Positions 31,104 through 57,855 of a stretch of DNA of 64,000 nucleotides are shown piece after piece; position 1 is the first letter of the stretch; every line of letters starts with the position of its first letter. Where the stretch lies: positions 6,086,609 to 6,150,608 of the forward strand of contig OZ005700.1 in NCBI GenBank assembly GCA_963930775.1. Direction: 5' to 3'. This stretch comes from Cliona cf. orientalis. Taxonomy: Eukaryota > Porifera > Demospongiae > Clionaida > Clionaidae. Below the pieces are notes generated by a model. The model made no database searches and was not told the origin of the DNA. It saw only the letters and a list, made by a program, of their open reading frames with translations. A program made the translations under genes and the position numbers.

Positions 31104-31630
31104 AGTCTGAGTGGGTTGCAGTTGTAGCTTCCTGCCACTATTATGCACTATCATTTATCTTGTAATCATCTGCTGGCACTGGCTCCTCCTTAGCAGCTAT
31201 AGAACTTTGTATGAAGGTTTATAGAAGACTATTTAGTTGCTAGGCCGTGCCAGGTAACAGGCACTGGTTGAATAGAGTGTCAGTCAAGACACAAGTGCTG
31301 CTAAAGTTGCGGGTGTAACTATAGATAACCACAGTTGTGTAGGCGATACAACAAAACTTTCACAGTCTGAGTGGGTTGCAGTTGTGGCTTCCTGCCACTA
31401 TTATACACTATCATTTATCCTGTAATCATCTGCTGGCACTGGCTGTCTCAAGTCTCTTCCTTAGCAGCTAGAACTTTGTATGAAGGTATATAGAAGACTA
31501 TTAATTTTAGTTGCTAGGCCATGCCAGGTAACAGGCACTGATTGAATAGAGTGTCAGTCAAGACACAAGTGCCACTAAAGTGGCAGGTGTAACTATAGAT
31601 AACCACAGTTGTGTAGGCAACTTTCACAGC
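31104..31630. repeat. Two-copy 260-bp tandem repeat
   Basis: Unit 1 begins at 31,104 and unit 2 at 31,364 with AGTCTGAGTGGGTTGCAGTT. Both run through CTTCCTGCCACTATTAT, CATTTATC, TAATCATCTGCTGGCACTGG, AACTTTGTATGAAGGT, GCCAGGTAACAGGCACTG, GAGTGTCAGTCAAGACACAA and AACTATAGATAACCACAGTT. The sequence is not coding. Part of the unit recurs at 32,940-33,090. Confidence 0.85.
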
Positions 31631-32066
31631 TGCTGCAAGTGTGCAGCTAAGTGATAATCATGGCTCCCTTAGCTTATCTTCCTGTCAAGGCACTAGCTAT
31701 ATTATATGCACAAACACTAGCCTCACCAGCTGTGCTGTGCATTCCATCTGAGTGCCTCAGGGTAAGATGCAGGACAGAGTCAAGAATGCAAGTGTGTGCA
31801 TGATAAATTGATCATGCCCAATACTGTCAGAGGCCTTGACCAACTCACATTTTTTTAGTAATATTATTGTGATAGTACATGGAGAATTACTAGAATTGAT
31901 TGTCAATGTACAGGCCTGATGGCTAGTGCATCTAGCCGAGAGCTCGAGCCACAGTGACAGCATCGTCACTGCCAGGGGTGTTCCACAAGAGAAAATTACT
32001 TCCTGATGTAATGGGCATCAAGAACCAGCACTTGTATACCCTTCCTTCCCACCAGCTTGCTCCCAA

Positions 32067-32135
32067 GGGCTTGGTAGCTCAATTGGTAGAGCATCACACT
32101 GGAGATTGATCCCATGCATTCAAGTTCTGAGGTTT
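32067..32135 (+). repeat. tRNA-derived (SINE-like) sequence
   Basis: TGGTAGCTCAATTGGTAGAG matches a pol III A box and D arm, and CATTCAAGTTCTGAG some 30 bp later resembles a weak B box. The acceptor arms do not pair and the T arm is degenerate, so this is not a working tRNA. It is best read as the tRNA-related head of a SINE or a tRNA pseudogene. Confidence 0.45.
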
Positions 32136-32194
32136 TCTTTTCCCGGAAAGAAAATCTTGGGACTTATATATAAGCGGTACAGGAATCTCTATGA

Positions 32195-32580
32195 GTGGGC
32201 TAGCCACTATACACTAGGTGAAATACATCACAGTGCTCAATAATAATACTTATACTTGGAATATAGTGCTAATATCCAATTATGAGTGCAAGTATAATTA
32301 CTCAACTCTCAAACCTTAACAACATGAGGTGTTGTGGATATGCATAAGTGCATGATGATACCACTGGGTAATACTTTTTGATTTATTATACACACAGGAT
32401 TGGTCCACTGGGAAACTTATTATGCATAGCTAGTTACCTCAGAGATGAAAATTCAGATTTTGAGCAATGGGCACTGTTTCACTAGCAGCCTACCATGTTA
32501 TTCGCCAATGTATTCAAATGGCTTTGCAGCTAGGTCATGCAGCCAGAGGACTAAGTATGCATGCATGGCACTTAAAAATG
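32195..32580. repeat. Segmental repeat, copy 2 (copy 1 at 30,069-30,515)
   Basis: The direct-orientation partner of the repeat at 30,069. It is shorter because of several small deletions. It follows the tRNA-like sequence by about 60 bp and is followed by a poly-G run at 32,655-32,683. Confidence 0.8.
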
Positions 32581-32649
32581 ACAAGGTTAACATGCACCGA
32601 TTGAATATACAGTATCAAGGTACAAGTGTGGTCTCATCCAGAAAAAAAT

Positions 32650-32688
<39 letters not shown>

Positions 32689-32926
32689 CTCATGCACCAT
32701 GTCACCCCTCCCCCATTAATGGATTAATTATAATATATGTTTTTGGGCATTTGGATTTGGATATTAACTAGCTGGTTTACACCGCACTCGCTTTCCCGGC
32801 CCCCACCACCCCCCCCCCCTCTCTCTTTCTTTCCTTTCCCTCTTTCCTTCTTTTTCTCTTTCTCTTTGGCCCCAGCCCCCCTGGATGAAACCCTATGACT
32901 GTTAAGAATAACAATTACTGCAGGAA

Positions 32927-33097
32927 TCTTTATTAGCACATTCATAGTTGCCAGTCTGAGTGGGTTAACAACTATGAATGTGCTAATAAAGATTAGCACA
33001 AGATTAAGTGCGGTGATTAAGTAGGTAATAGTGGCAGGAAGCCACAATTGCAACATTGCAGTTGTGTCTTCCTGCCACTATTACTGTACTTAATCTA
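32927..33097. repeat. Two adjacent hairpins in the repeat mosaic
   Basis: 32,927-32,950 and 32,969-32,992 form a perfect 24-bp inverted repeat with an 18-nt loop (arm starts TCTTTATTAGCAC). Directly after it, 33,015-33,097 forms a second, imperfect inverted repeat with arms of about 38 bp around GTAATAGTGGCAGGAAG and CTTCCTGCCACTATTAC. Arm sequences overlap those of the 260-bp tandem repeat, so local inversion-duplication has occurred. Confidence 0.85.
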
Positions 33098-33527
33098 ATA
33101 CTACACATGGAAAAAAATAATTCAATTTGCAAGGGGACTTGCTCCTTTATGCCCTATAGCTGTGATGATGATCTGAGTATCCATCCCACTACCTAAAGGG
33201 AGTTTCCACATGTGCAACTTAATTATAACAACCATTCCTGTATGTGTTACACTGAACATTCCTATACTATAATATATCTGTAATTGGCATCAATGCATTC
33301 TTGTGGTTACTCTAGACCACAACACTTTTGACATTAACCTTGTTAAGTTGCAATATGCAGCAGAGCTATAGTTAATATATCATGCTGCATCATCTGTGAT
33401 GGAAGTGAATAAGTGCTCAGTAGTTACATGCATGCAGAGTGATCCTTTATCATAATACAATGGATACTAGGGATGTGATAAAGCATTTTCATCAACACAA
33501 AACGAGTGCTTATTACTAATGTTTTGT

Positions 33528-36174
<2,647 letters not shown>

Positions 36175-36440
36175 TGCTCTTGCTGATCAGGCTATTAGAC
36201 TTTCCTACGAGGGGCGTGGCTCACATGCACAAAGGTGAGCGCAGGCCTATTCCGTGTACGCATGCGCGTATCGACCAATTGACTGCAAGACTACATGTAG
36301 CTCCTACAAGGATATTACGGATGCACGTTATGGATATGCATATTAGATCTATTATTATTGGTATACATGCAAACTGAATGCATCATTGACTGGGGTAGGG
36401 CTACTATATATAGTCTTGACTGTCACACAATCATGATCGA

Positions 36441-36471
<31 letters not shown>

Positions 36472-37997
36472 TACAAGAAGACTGACCGCATCCTAAGTGG
36501 GAAAAAGTGTGTTCATTTAGCAAGAAAAATATCTGCATTAGGAGGAACAAACTGAATTTAACAAGTTTAAATGTTATCTAGAGCATGAAGCAGCCAATGA
36601 CGATCTTTACCTAACTTTGATTATTTAAACTGTGTATTGATGATGATGCATCAGTATACATACTAGTATTTAATCTTTATTATCCAATAGACAACCTTTC
36701 CCGGCATCATGGGCTGTTAAAAAGAGTTAGAAAAAAAAAAATCGGCCCTAACGGGATTCGAACCGGGGCGCGCATTTCACACTGCCTGGCAGACTCAGAG
36801 CTTAACCATTAGACCATCTGGACAGTAGTATAGTTGTGGCTTTTGTGTTTTGACAAGGACATTTTCGCTTATAACTCGACAATGAAAGTGAAATTGAAAA
36901 TTCTGGAAAGTGTAAATTTTTATTTTTTTATGCTCTATCTGCTGGTCTTTGAATTATCTTCGTAGCATGTTCTGGGGCTGAGTTTACTTACATTATTATT
37001 ACATTATATTATATTACATTACATTACACATTACATTACATTACATTGGATTGATTTTATTTTTCTTCCCACTTAGGATGTAATTAACGTGTATTTATAA
37101 TATTTAATATGCAAGCTGAAAGCATAATAATATATGTGCACATATTTATTTGCCTGTATTACACAAGGCTGCAGGGACACAGGAAAGAAGAGAACTTGAT
37201 ACCACGTACATTGCTTGCCAGAGCAGGAGAAACTCAATGCTGCAGCCATCTTTTTGAACTTTTATAAACAGGTCTGAGGTGATGCTTTTGTTTGAGTGCA
37301 TTTTGCAAAATTTAATGCAAATGGCATTGCTCATTTCCCATGCTTGTTTAGCACTCCAGCTTGGGAAAGTTAAAAGTATCACTGTCAAGAATAATTACAG
37401 ATATAAGTATAGGGATGGTTAACCTCGTCCCCAGGCTCTCTTACTGGGGATGAGGCTAAGGGATGGTAGGATCAGAATAAAAGTGGTAGGAATAGTGAAC
37501 ATGCGTCCCTATTTAATTATACATCCCTTGAAGATGTAGGGTGCATCTTTCCTGTTATTGCCCTTTATTACTAGTCTTGTTTATTCTACTATCCCTACTG
37601 GAATACTGTTTATTATACCATAGTCTAATGAAAGCTGGGTTTATTCAAAATTGCACCCTGTGAGAAGATTATGTTTTCAAACTGAAGGTCTCCATGGACA
37701 TGCATTTTGGATTAAGTTCAATCTGTGTATAGATAACTAACACTCTAACTGGAAATTAGGTGTTACAGTACCCATGCCAGTATGATTATTCTTCCATTCA
37801 ATTGCAAGTTTGTTAATGTTGACAGTTTCAATAAGTACATGTAAATCCACAATAATTATGATACACTCGAGATCATGAAGCTGGTGACAATACTGTAACA
37901 GTAGTTAACGAAGCACTTGCCAGTGGGGAAAAGAACAATAATTTATCATCAAGACCTACCACAATTCTTCACAAGAGTTAAGTATTAAGTGCACACC
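36175..37997. other. Intergenic region between divergent BDH2 and SLC15-like genes
   Basis: Besides the tRNA-like unit at 36,746, this region holds an (ATT)n tract (36,441-36,470), an imperfect ATTAC pentamer tract (36,992-37,047) and a 12-bp hairpin at 37,424-37,455 (CCTCGTCCCCAG/CTGGGGATGAGG). No protein-coding gene is seen. It must contain both promoters. Confidence 0.6.
36746..36828 (-). ncRNA. tRNA-like pol III unit with T-run terminator, probably a pseudogene
   Basis: On the minus strand the sequence has a good A box (TGGTCTAATGGTTAAGC) and a perfect B box (GGTTCGAATCC) about 40 bases apart, then a run of about 11 T directly after GGGCCGA, a pol III terminator. The layout resembles a tRNA gene. 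However the seven bases before the A box (GTCCAGA) do not pair with the 3' end, and the T stem is poorly paired. I therefore call it a tRNA pseudogene or tRNA-derived element rather than a working tRNA. Confidence 0.55.
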
Positions 37998-38015
37998 ATG
38001 CAATGGCAAGCTTAG
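37998..38015 (+). promoter_or_regulatory. Overlapping upstream ORF at the transporter start
   Basis: An out-of-frame ATG at 37,998 opens a five-codon ORF (MQWQA, stop at 38,013-38,015) that overlaps the main start at 38,003. Initiation at the first ATG would bypass the main one, so it could dampen translation unless leaky scanning occurs. Confidence 0.45.
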
Positions 38016-39832
38016 AAAGTCCTCACATTCAAGTGTTAGTAAATAGTGTAGGAGACAGAGAGGAGAGGCAACAAGTCAGAGGAGAACAGAGACCACTTTT
38101 GGGTACTAGAAATAGAGGAATGTATGGGGGTACGTTCTTCATGAGGAGGTGCTGCATAGTGTCAAAGTCAGCTCTTTTCGTCTTATTTTGGCAACTATTC
38201 ATCACCCTTACGTATGGCTATGTTCTTGAGTTCGGATTAGTTGCTGCTACAAGTATTCCATATCTATGGAACTACCAGCATGCAGGTCAATTTCAAGTTT
38301 ATGCCACAACAATTTTCGCTCTCCTTGCAGTTGTTTACCTTTTCTATCCTCTTGCTGGCTGCCTGGCTGACATAAGATGTGGAAGATACAAAACTGTTCT
38401 TTATAGTCTCTGGATTATAACTGGCAGTGGAGTACTTGTGTGTATAGGCTTCACTATAATATCCTTTTATAGATATAGAATACTATCTCCAAAAATGGGA
38501 AGCATAATTCCAGTTTCTATAGGCTTTGGACCGCCAGTTGTCCTTGGACTAATACTATCATTATCTAGTTCCATTGCTTTCAGTGCCAATATCGTACAAT
38601 TAGGTATGGATCAGCTTCACGACTCTCCCTCAGAAGACTCTGTACTCTTCATCCACTGGTTTGCATTCACTTCATACTTGGGTGCAGCAATAAACAAGTT
38701 TGCAGTAATAATCATTGTTTATGCCTATTTGCGATATGTTAAATTTCATATAAACTATGCTCCAGCATTTGTAGTTGGATTCCATGCTCTTCCTATGATA
38801 GTGATTATTCTTATTGCTGTATCAATTTGGATTGCCAGACGTAAGCGTCATTGGTTCATGGTTGACTCTGGTTCTAGAAATCCCTACAAATTAGTCTACA
38901 AGATTATCAAGTTTGCAGCACAGCACAAGACCCCAATTCGTCGCAGTGCCTTCACGTTCTGTGAGGATGAGCTTCCCTCTAGGATGGACTTGGCCAAGGA
39001 GAAATATGGAGGACCCTTTACAACAGAACAGGTGGAGGATGTCAAGGCCTTTCTGGGAATTTTACAAGTTTTATTAACACTAGGCCCTATTTTTACCACT
39101 GACCTAGCAGCAAATGATATGATATACAAGTTTTCAAACCATTTACGTAATAGTAAGTTTGTTCAGAGCATACCAGTACCAGACGTAAGTTACTATCTTC
39201 TGGTACTTATAGAATACTTTGAAATCGGTGGACTAACGGAAATTCTGATAGTCATGCTTATTCCTCTCTACCTGTGTGTTCTTCGACCTTTCAGCCGTCG
39301 GTACATTCCTGGAATGCTGAAGCGAATTGGGTTGGGAATCATCATCCGTATACTGTCCTTACTCAGTATTTTTATCATCGATACTCTTGGACACATCCAA
39401 GATAAAACTAATAATAAGTGCTTTATACAAACATATAATTTCGAACCTCTGAATGTTAATATGTGGTATGTCACACTTCCCTATGCACTAAATGCTATCA
39501 ATATCATGCTGTTCTACATTGCTGCCTATGAGTTCATCTGTGCCCAGAGCCCTCATGCTATGAAGGGACTACTTATTGGCACCTTCTTCATGGTGAAAGG
39601 AGTGTTTCAATTGATTAGCGTGATGCTAACTCTTGTTCCTTTCACAACATGGAAGTTTGAGACCTCCCTCCCCAGTTGTGGTTTTGTGTACTATCTCATC
39701 AATATCTTCATTGCTATCATTGGTCTGGTGGCTTACACTTCGGTTGCTAGGAGATACCAGTACCGTCAGAGAGATGAACCCGACAATATTTATCGCTACG
39801 CTGAAGAATATTATGATAAATCTCAAGAGTAG
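38003..39832 (+). CDS. Multi-pass transporter of the POT/SLC15-like family
   Basis: A single uninterrupted frame of 609 codons. After a hydrophilic N-terminus of about 50 residues there are about a dozen hydrophobic helices (for example LFVLFWQLFITLTYGYVLEFGL, starting near residue 58). A large loop in the middle holds RMDLAKEKYGGPFTTEQVED, which is like the central loop of SLC15/PTR2-type proteins from marine invertebrates. SLC15 proteins are proton-coupled carriers of di- and tripeptides or histidine. I do not see a clear ExxER motif, so substrate and coupling are uncertain, and a more distant MFS carrier is possible. The lack of introns in an intron-rich neighbourhood suggests a retrocopy origin or intron loss. 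It is divergent from BDH2 and its tail points toward BRR2. Confidence 0.65.
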   Translation: MASLESPHIQVLVNSVGDREERQQVRGEQRPLLGTRNRGMYGGTFFMRRCCIVSKSALFVLFWQLFITLTYGYVLEFGLVAATSIPYLWNYQHAGQFQVYATTIFALLAVVYLFYPLAGCLADIRCGRYKTVLYSLWIITGSGVLVCIGFTIISFYRYRILSPKMGSIIPVSIGFGPPVVLGLILSLSSSIAFSANIVQLGMDQLHDSPSEDSVLFIHWFAFTSYLGAAINKFAVIIIVYAYLRYVKFHINYAPAFVVGFHALPMIVIILIAVSIWIARRKRHWFMVDSGSRNPYKLVYKIIKFAAQHKTPIRRSAFTFCEDELPSRMDLAKEKYGGPFTTEQVEDVKAFLGILQVLLTLGPIFTTDLAANDMIYKFSNHLRNSKFVQSIPVPDVSYYLLVLIEYFEIGGLTEILIVMLIPLYLCVLRPFSRRYIPGMLKRIGLGIIIRILSLLSIFIIDTLGHIQDKTNNKCFIQTYNFEPLNVNMWYVTLPYALNAINIMLFYIAAYEFICAQSPHAMKGLLIGTFFMVKGVFQLISVMLTLVPFTTWKFETSLPSCGFVYYLINIFIAIIGLVAYTSVARRYQYRQRDEPDNIYRYAEEYYDKSQE

Positions 39833-40238
39833 GTAGTAGTACCAATATTATACAGGTTGATACAGATAAAGTACAGTAGTTCAGATAATTATTATTACTG
39901 TGATAAATTTAATTATGATTGTTTAGCATGTATACTTAGTATAGGCAGTGGAATGCTTAGGGCTATAGGGCTACGGGACCAGGTGAAAGCTCCCCCCCCC
40001 CCCATGATTGGGGCAGCTATACCCTTCCTTGTGCACCCTTTCTTTACTTTTATGATCATTCATGACTTCAACTCGTGCTAGGGAGAACACTGAGTGGGTG
40101 AGTAGAATGGTCAAGAGGGTCCAGTGCAACAACATTAATACCATTATCAAGTACAGTAGAAACAAAGAAGATCAAAGTTGCCAATTTTTTTTGTGTTCTT
40201 CCCTATTGAATTATGTGAAAGTGTTAAATAATAGAAGT
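39833..40238. other. Convergent intergenic spacer (SLC15-like / SNRNP200)
   Basis: About 400 bp of AT-rich DNA holding both 3' UTRs. I see no gene. There is a short poly-C run at about 39,992. Confidence 0.6.
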
Positions 40239-54650
<14,412 letters not shown>

Positions 54651-55790
54651 CTAAACAAAATTAATATAAACAAATGACTTATTATTATGCAATTATAACA
54701 CAGTATTCTTATGGTACCCAGGTGAAAAGGACTGTGCAAATACATGGTTAGTGCGGTACACTGCGGGGTTATGTGTGAAATATTAACTGTTTTATGTCCA
54801 GTCATGCCCAAACGCATGTGTACAAGTGATTAAAAAATTAACAGTAATGGCTTTCGACGGTGAAGCAAGCTAGTAGCAAGTGATACTCACGAGACATTGA
54901 AGCTTAGTAGCCGAAGGTTGTACACAGAATCAAAGTGCTCCTTCCTTAACTTTCTCTCGATCACACCGGAAATAAACGGTTTGGAGCGGTACTGTGCGAT
55001 AATACACGTGAAATTTGGCGTCGAAACCGCGCGCATACAACAGTGTTCTCCCCAAGTAAAATTCAAGACATGATAGGAGGGCATGGTGTGGGTGGAGCCT
55101 GTAGCCACTTCAAAGCTTTTGGGTTGTCCCCATTCCCCGCATCAAAGGGAAGTCTGTACTGAAGGCTTGTAGATATGCTGGGGAGAACACTGTACAATAT
55201 AGGTGTTCCTTTTTCACCCGGGTATGGTATACAAACACAAGCATGGGTAGTAAGTAGTAACTGATAGATATTGCATGCATGGACTGATAGATGGATACAT
55301 GAATACATTACTATTAAAAGGGAAAGAACAAATAATAAAAACATTGATAGAGTTTCTACGCAAAGATGACTGCATGCAGAGCATAAGGTATTAAAGCATA
55401 AACCGAAATCAAAGCGATAGAAGTCATTACAACATATGTGCTTGTAAATGAACGTCGACAGTATAAAAAGACAAGTGGCTTTCTCAGTAATCGTGAGGAG
55501 GTTACACAATGAAGACTAAGGAATCCCACTACTGGTATTGGGTGATACCACCCAGATACTTTTGGATATAGCCAGAAATATTGGTGGTAATTAAATTTCA
55601 AGAAAATTTGGGGAAAATAATTGTATAGTTAGTCTATAGGACTTACGCATAGACACAAAAATTATTATTATGATTATATACTATGTATCATACGAGTCGG
55701 TAGACTATGCAAGCAGGGATGGGCCTGGATACTCCCATAATTTTTAATAAATAACATTATTATTTCCTACTATATTATTTCCATGCGAGT
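54651..55790. other. No recognised gene; right flank of the BRR2 exons
   Basis: Upstream exons of BRR2 were expected here and not found. A minus-strand frame at 54,887-55,108 ends at a plausible donor (GTGAGT) but shows no similarity to BRR2. The region contains the MITE at 55,041-55,192. Confidence 0.5.
55041..55192. mobile_element. 152-bp MITE with TACAA target duplication
   Basis: Terminal inverted repeats CAGTGTTCTCCCCA (55,041-55,054) and TGGGGAGAACACTG (55,179-55,192) are perfect over 14 bp. TACAA lies directly outside both ends (55,036-55,040 and 55,193-55,197), a 5-bp duplication. The CAGTG start recalls hAT or CACTA-type ends, but the duplication length fits neither cleanly. Confidence 0.75.
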
Positions 55791-56450
55791 GGTCCACATG
55801 GAAGTGGAAAAACGACTATTCTGAAGCAAGTGATAGCCAACAGTAACTCTGGAGTACTGTATGTATCTGTGGATGAGGATGTGAGCATCAATCTATACTC
55901 GGCACTTGATAATTGACTTGTACTGTGATAGTTACTGGTCATCGTTCCTTAAGAGTATGGGGATACAATTAAAGGTGTGTTCTGACAACTCATAAACTCG
56001 TTTCAAGTATGCATTGAGGATTTTAAAAACAAGCTGCTGCTGAGATATACTCTGTAGACAAGTATCCCCCGGCAGTTGTTTTTGATAACTTGGCACGTGG
56101 AGTACGAATAGTCAGCTTCTCCAGGAAATGGCAAAAGGACCTCATCATGTTTGCTTCCAGTGAGAGTTCTGTGCCAAATATACTACGTTCAAGGTCGGCT
56201 GTATCAAGATTATCTCCTCGAATGTTGTATATAGGAGATATAACTGATGGATTATTTAACTTGTATGTGTCCGAATGTAACCAAACATCATATTACTGCT
56301 GCAGTAAGACTGGTCAGCTTCAACGAAAAGTCTCATCTAGAACAGGATTTGTTCACCGATATTAACGGGTTTACAATCCCCATGCCACTTGAAGACGTTC
56401 CTGTTTTGTATGAACTATTCAATCTCCAGATAATAAGACAACACTAACAT
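55791..56450 (+). pseudogene. Decayed P-loop ATPase of the CRN-associated / STAND type
   Basis: Three frame-shifted blocks in order. Block 1 (55,791-55,917): GPHGSGKTTILKQVIANSNS, a Walker A loop, then GVLYVSVDED. Block 2 (about 56,043-56,367): YPPAVVFDNLARG (Walker B-like), LIMFASSESSVPNILRSRSA, then RMLYIGDITD. Block 3 (about 56,274-56,447): a continuation with HITAAVRLV. The order matches P-loop NTPases that accompany Crinkler-like proteins in sponges and some fungi. Stops and frame changes between blocks break it. Introns could explain some gaps, but the block 2 to 3 overlap needs a frameshift. Confidence 0.55.
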
Positions 56451-57425
56451 GTACATTTCTTTGGTCAGCACACTCAACGAAGACAATCAAGAAGTGATCA
56501 AAAGCAGTAATATTATGGTGTTGATTTACAATAAGCGTTGAATGTCATTCACGTCTGGTTCAATGTTACTTTAAAGTCTAACAGATTCTTAGTTGTACTT
56601 AGGCAGGAATACTGCAAATGAGAGCACTATTTCAATTTAAACTCTCAAGTCAGTACACTTGGTTGGTAGCAGTCCTTTCCAGATCAATAGTTGCTAATTC
56701 CAATAGGCTGGTCTTCGCTGGTATGCATGATCATGCAATTTCATTTCAACTGAATTGTACAGCAACACTCTGAATCGGTTTCGGCCAGAGCCTTCATCAC
56801 TAGAACATATTATGCAACATCAAAGATACTGGCTTTGTTCATCCTTCGGTATTTTCAGCGAGAGTTCTTTTTAAGTTTATAGTTCCTTGTGCAGTACATT
56901 GCTAGTTGTGCTTTCACTGGCTGTGGTCTAGCTCCAGATATCATGGGTCCCAATCTTCCATAGTGGCTCAAATTCAGAAAGTAAGCTAGAGGATTCTAGG
57001 TGGTAATTTACCATCATTCAAGTTCAAGTTTCTCCTATGATTATTATTATGATACTCTAACCTATTACTATTATTGTTATTGTGGAGGCATGGTGGACCA
57101 TGGTGGTGTATACAAGGAGTCGACAAGAGTGTGGGAGCTGACAGTCTAGACCAATTAAGGAATAGCAGATAGTACAAAAGCAAAAATGGATACATCATTG
57201 AACGAGATGAAAGAATTTGATATGATTACATCAGGAAATAATTATTAGTAGTAAATACAATAACAACACATAATTATCAAAGCTGGTAATCCTATTTAGT
57301 TTTGCCTTAAGTTCATAGCCTTCCACTCATCAGCAATCAAACTTTTGGTGTACGTGGTGAGTCATCGCATAATATCTAACCTACTTCAGTTCTCGGAGGT
57401 CTGATACCACAGCTGATGTTCCTCT
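56451..57425. other. No recognised gene
   Basis: About 1 kb between the ATPase and kinase fragments. I recognise no protein motif, RNA or repeat structure here beyond AT-rich patches near 57,030-57,080. Confidence 0.45.
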
Positions 57426-57855
57426 GAATGCAATTGGATCTGACTGTGGCCTATTCTTATAATGAACTCTGCAGTAAGTTTGTGTGGCTGAGCTTTAGAG
57501 GCGACTTGTCTATGATAATACCAATGGTTTTGTGTGATAGTAGCAGTGGTTGTCTTGAAGGTATAGGCTTCTTGTTGATTGCATATGCCTTCAAGGCCAT
57601 GTGTATGCTTTGGGGTGCATCATAACTGGAGAAAAGGCAGTTTGGCCTGATATGTCCCCACATACCATCATTCTAAAGGTTGCTGGAGGTGATTTTCCGG
57701 CTACTGATCATCTACCACCTAAAATAAGAAGCATTGTAAGCCTCTGCTTTGTTGCTGCTGATAAAAGAGTAGCTGCAGTAGGCATTTTGAAGGAGATATG
57801 CAAATCTTTGGAGATCTCCATAATGCTGACATCAGCAAGATCTCCTCCCTCCTAA
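57426..57855 (+). pseudogene. Kinase C-lobe fragment
   Basis: The readable block is YALGCIITGEKAVW, then MSPHTIILKVAGGDFPATDH, then LPPKIRSIVSLCFVAADKRV and AVGILKEICKSLE. It resembles subdomains IX-XI of a kinase: the 'D-x-Y-A-x-G' switch, and the final helix with an Arg in 'DKRVSA'. An upstream block at 57,441-57,610 is in another frame, with CMLWG overlapping the YALGCI start. There is no ATP loop or HRD. It is a broken remnant and runs directly into the ankyrin-like repeat unit. Confidence 0.5.

Noticed and set aside
36992..37047. ATTAC pentamer tract as a telomere-like repeat
   Set aside because: Animal telomere repeat is TTAGGG; this is an imperfect microsatellite.
54887..55108. Minus-strand frame ending at a GTGAGT donor as a BRR2 first exon
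   Set aside because: No similarity to BRR2 and it overlaps a MITE; the residues expected before VYSPDKG are absent.
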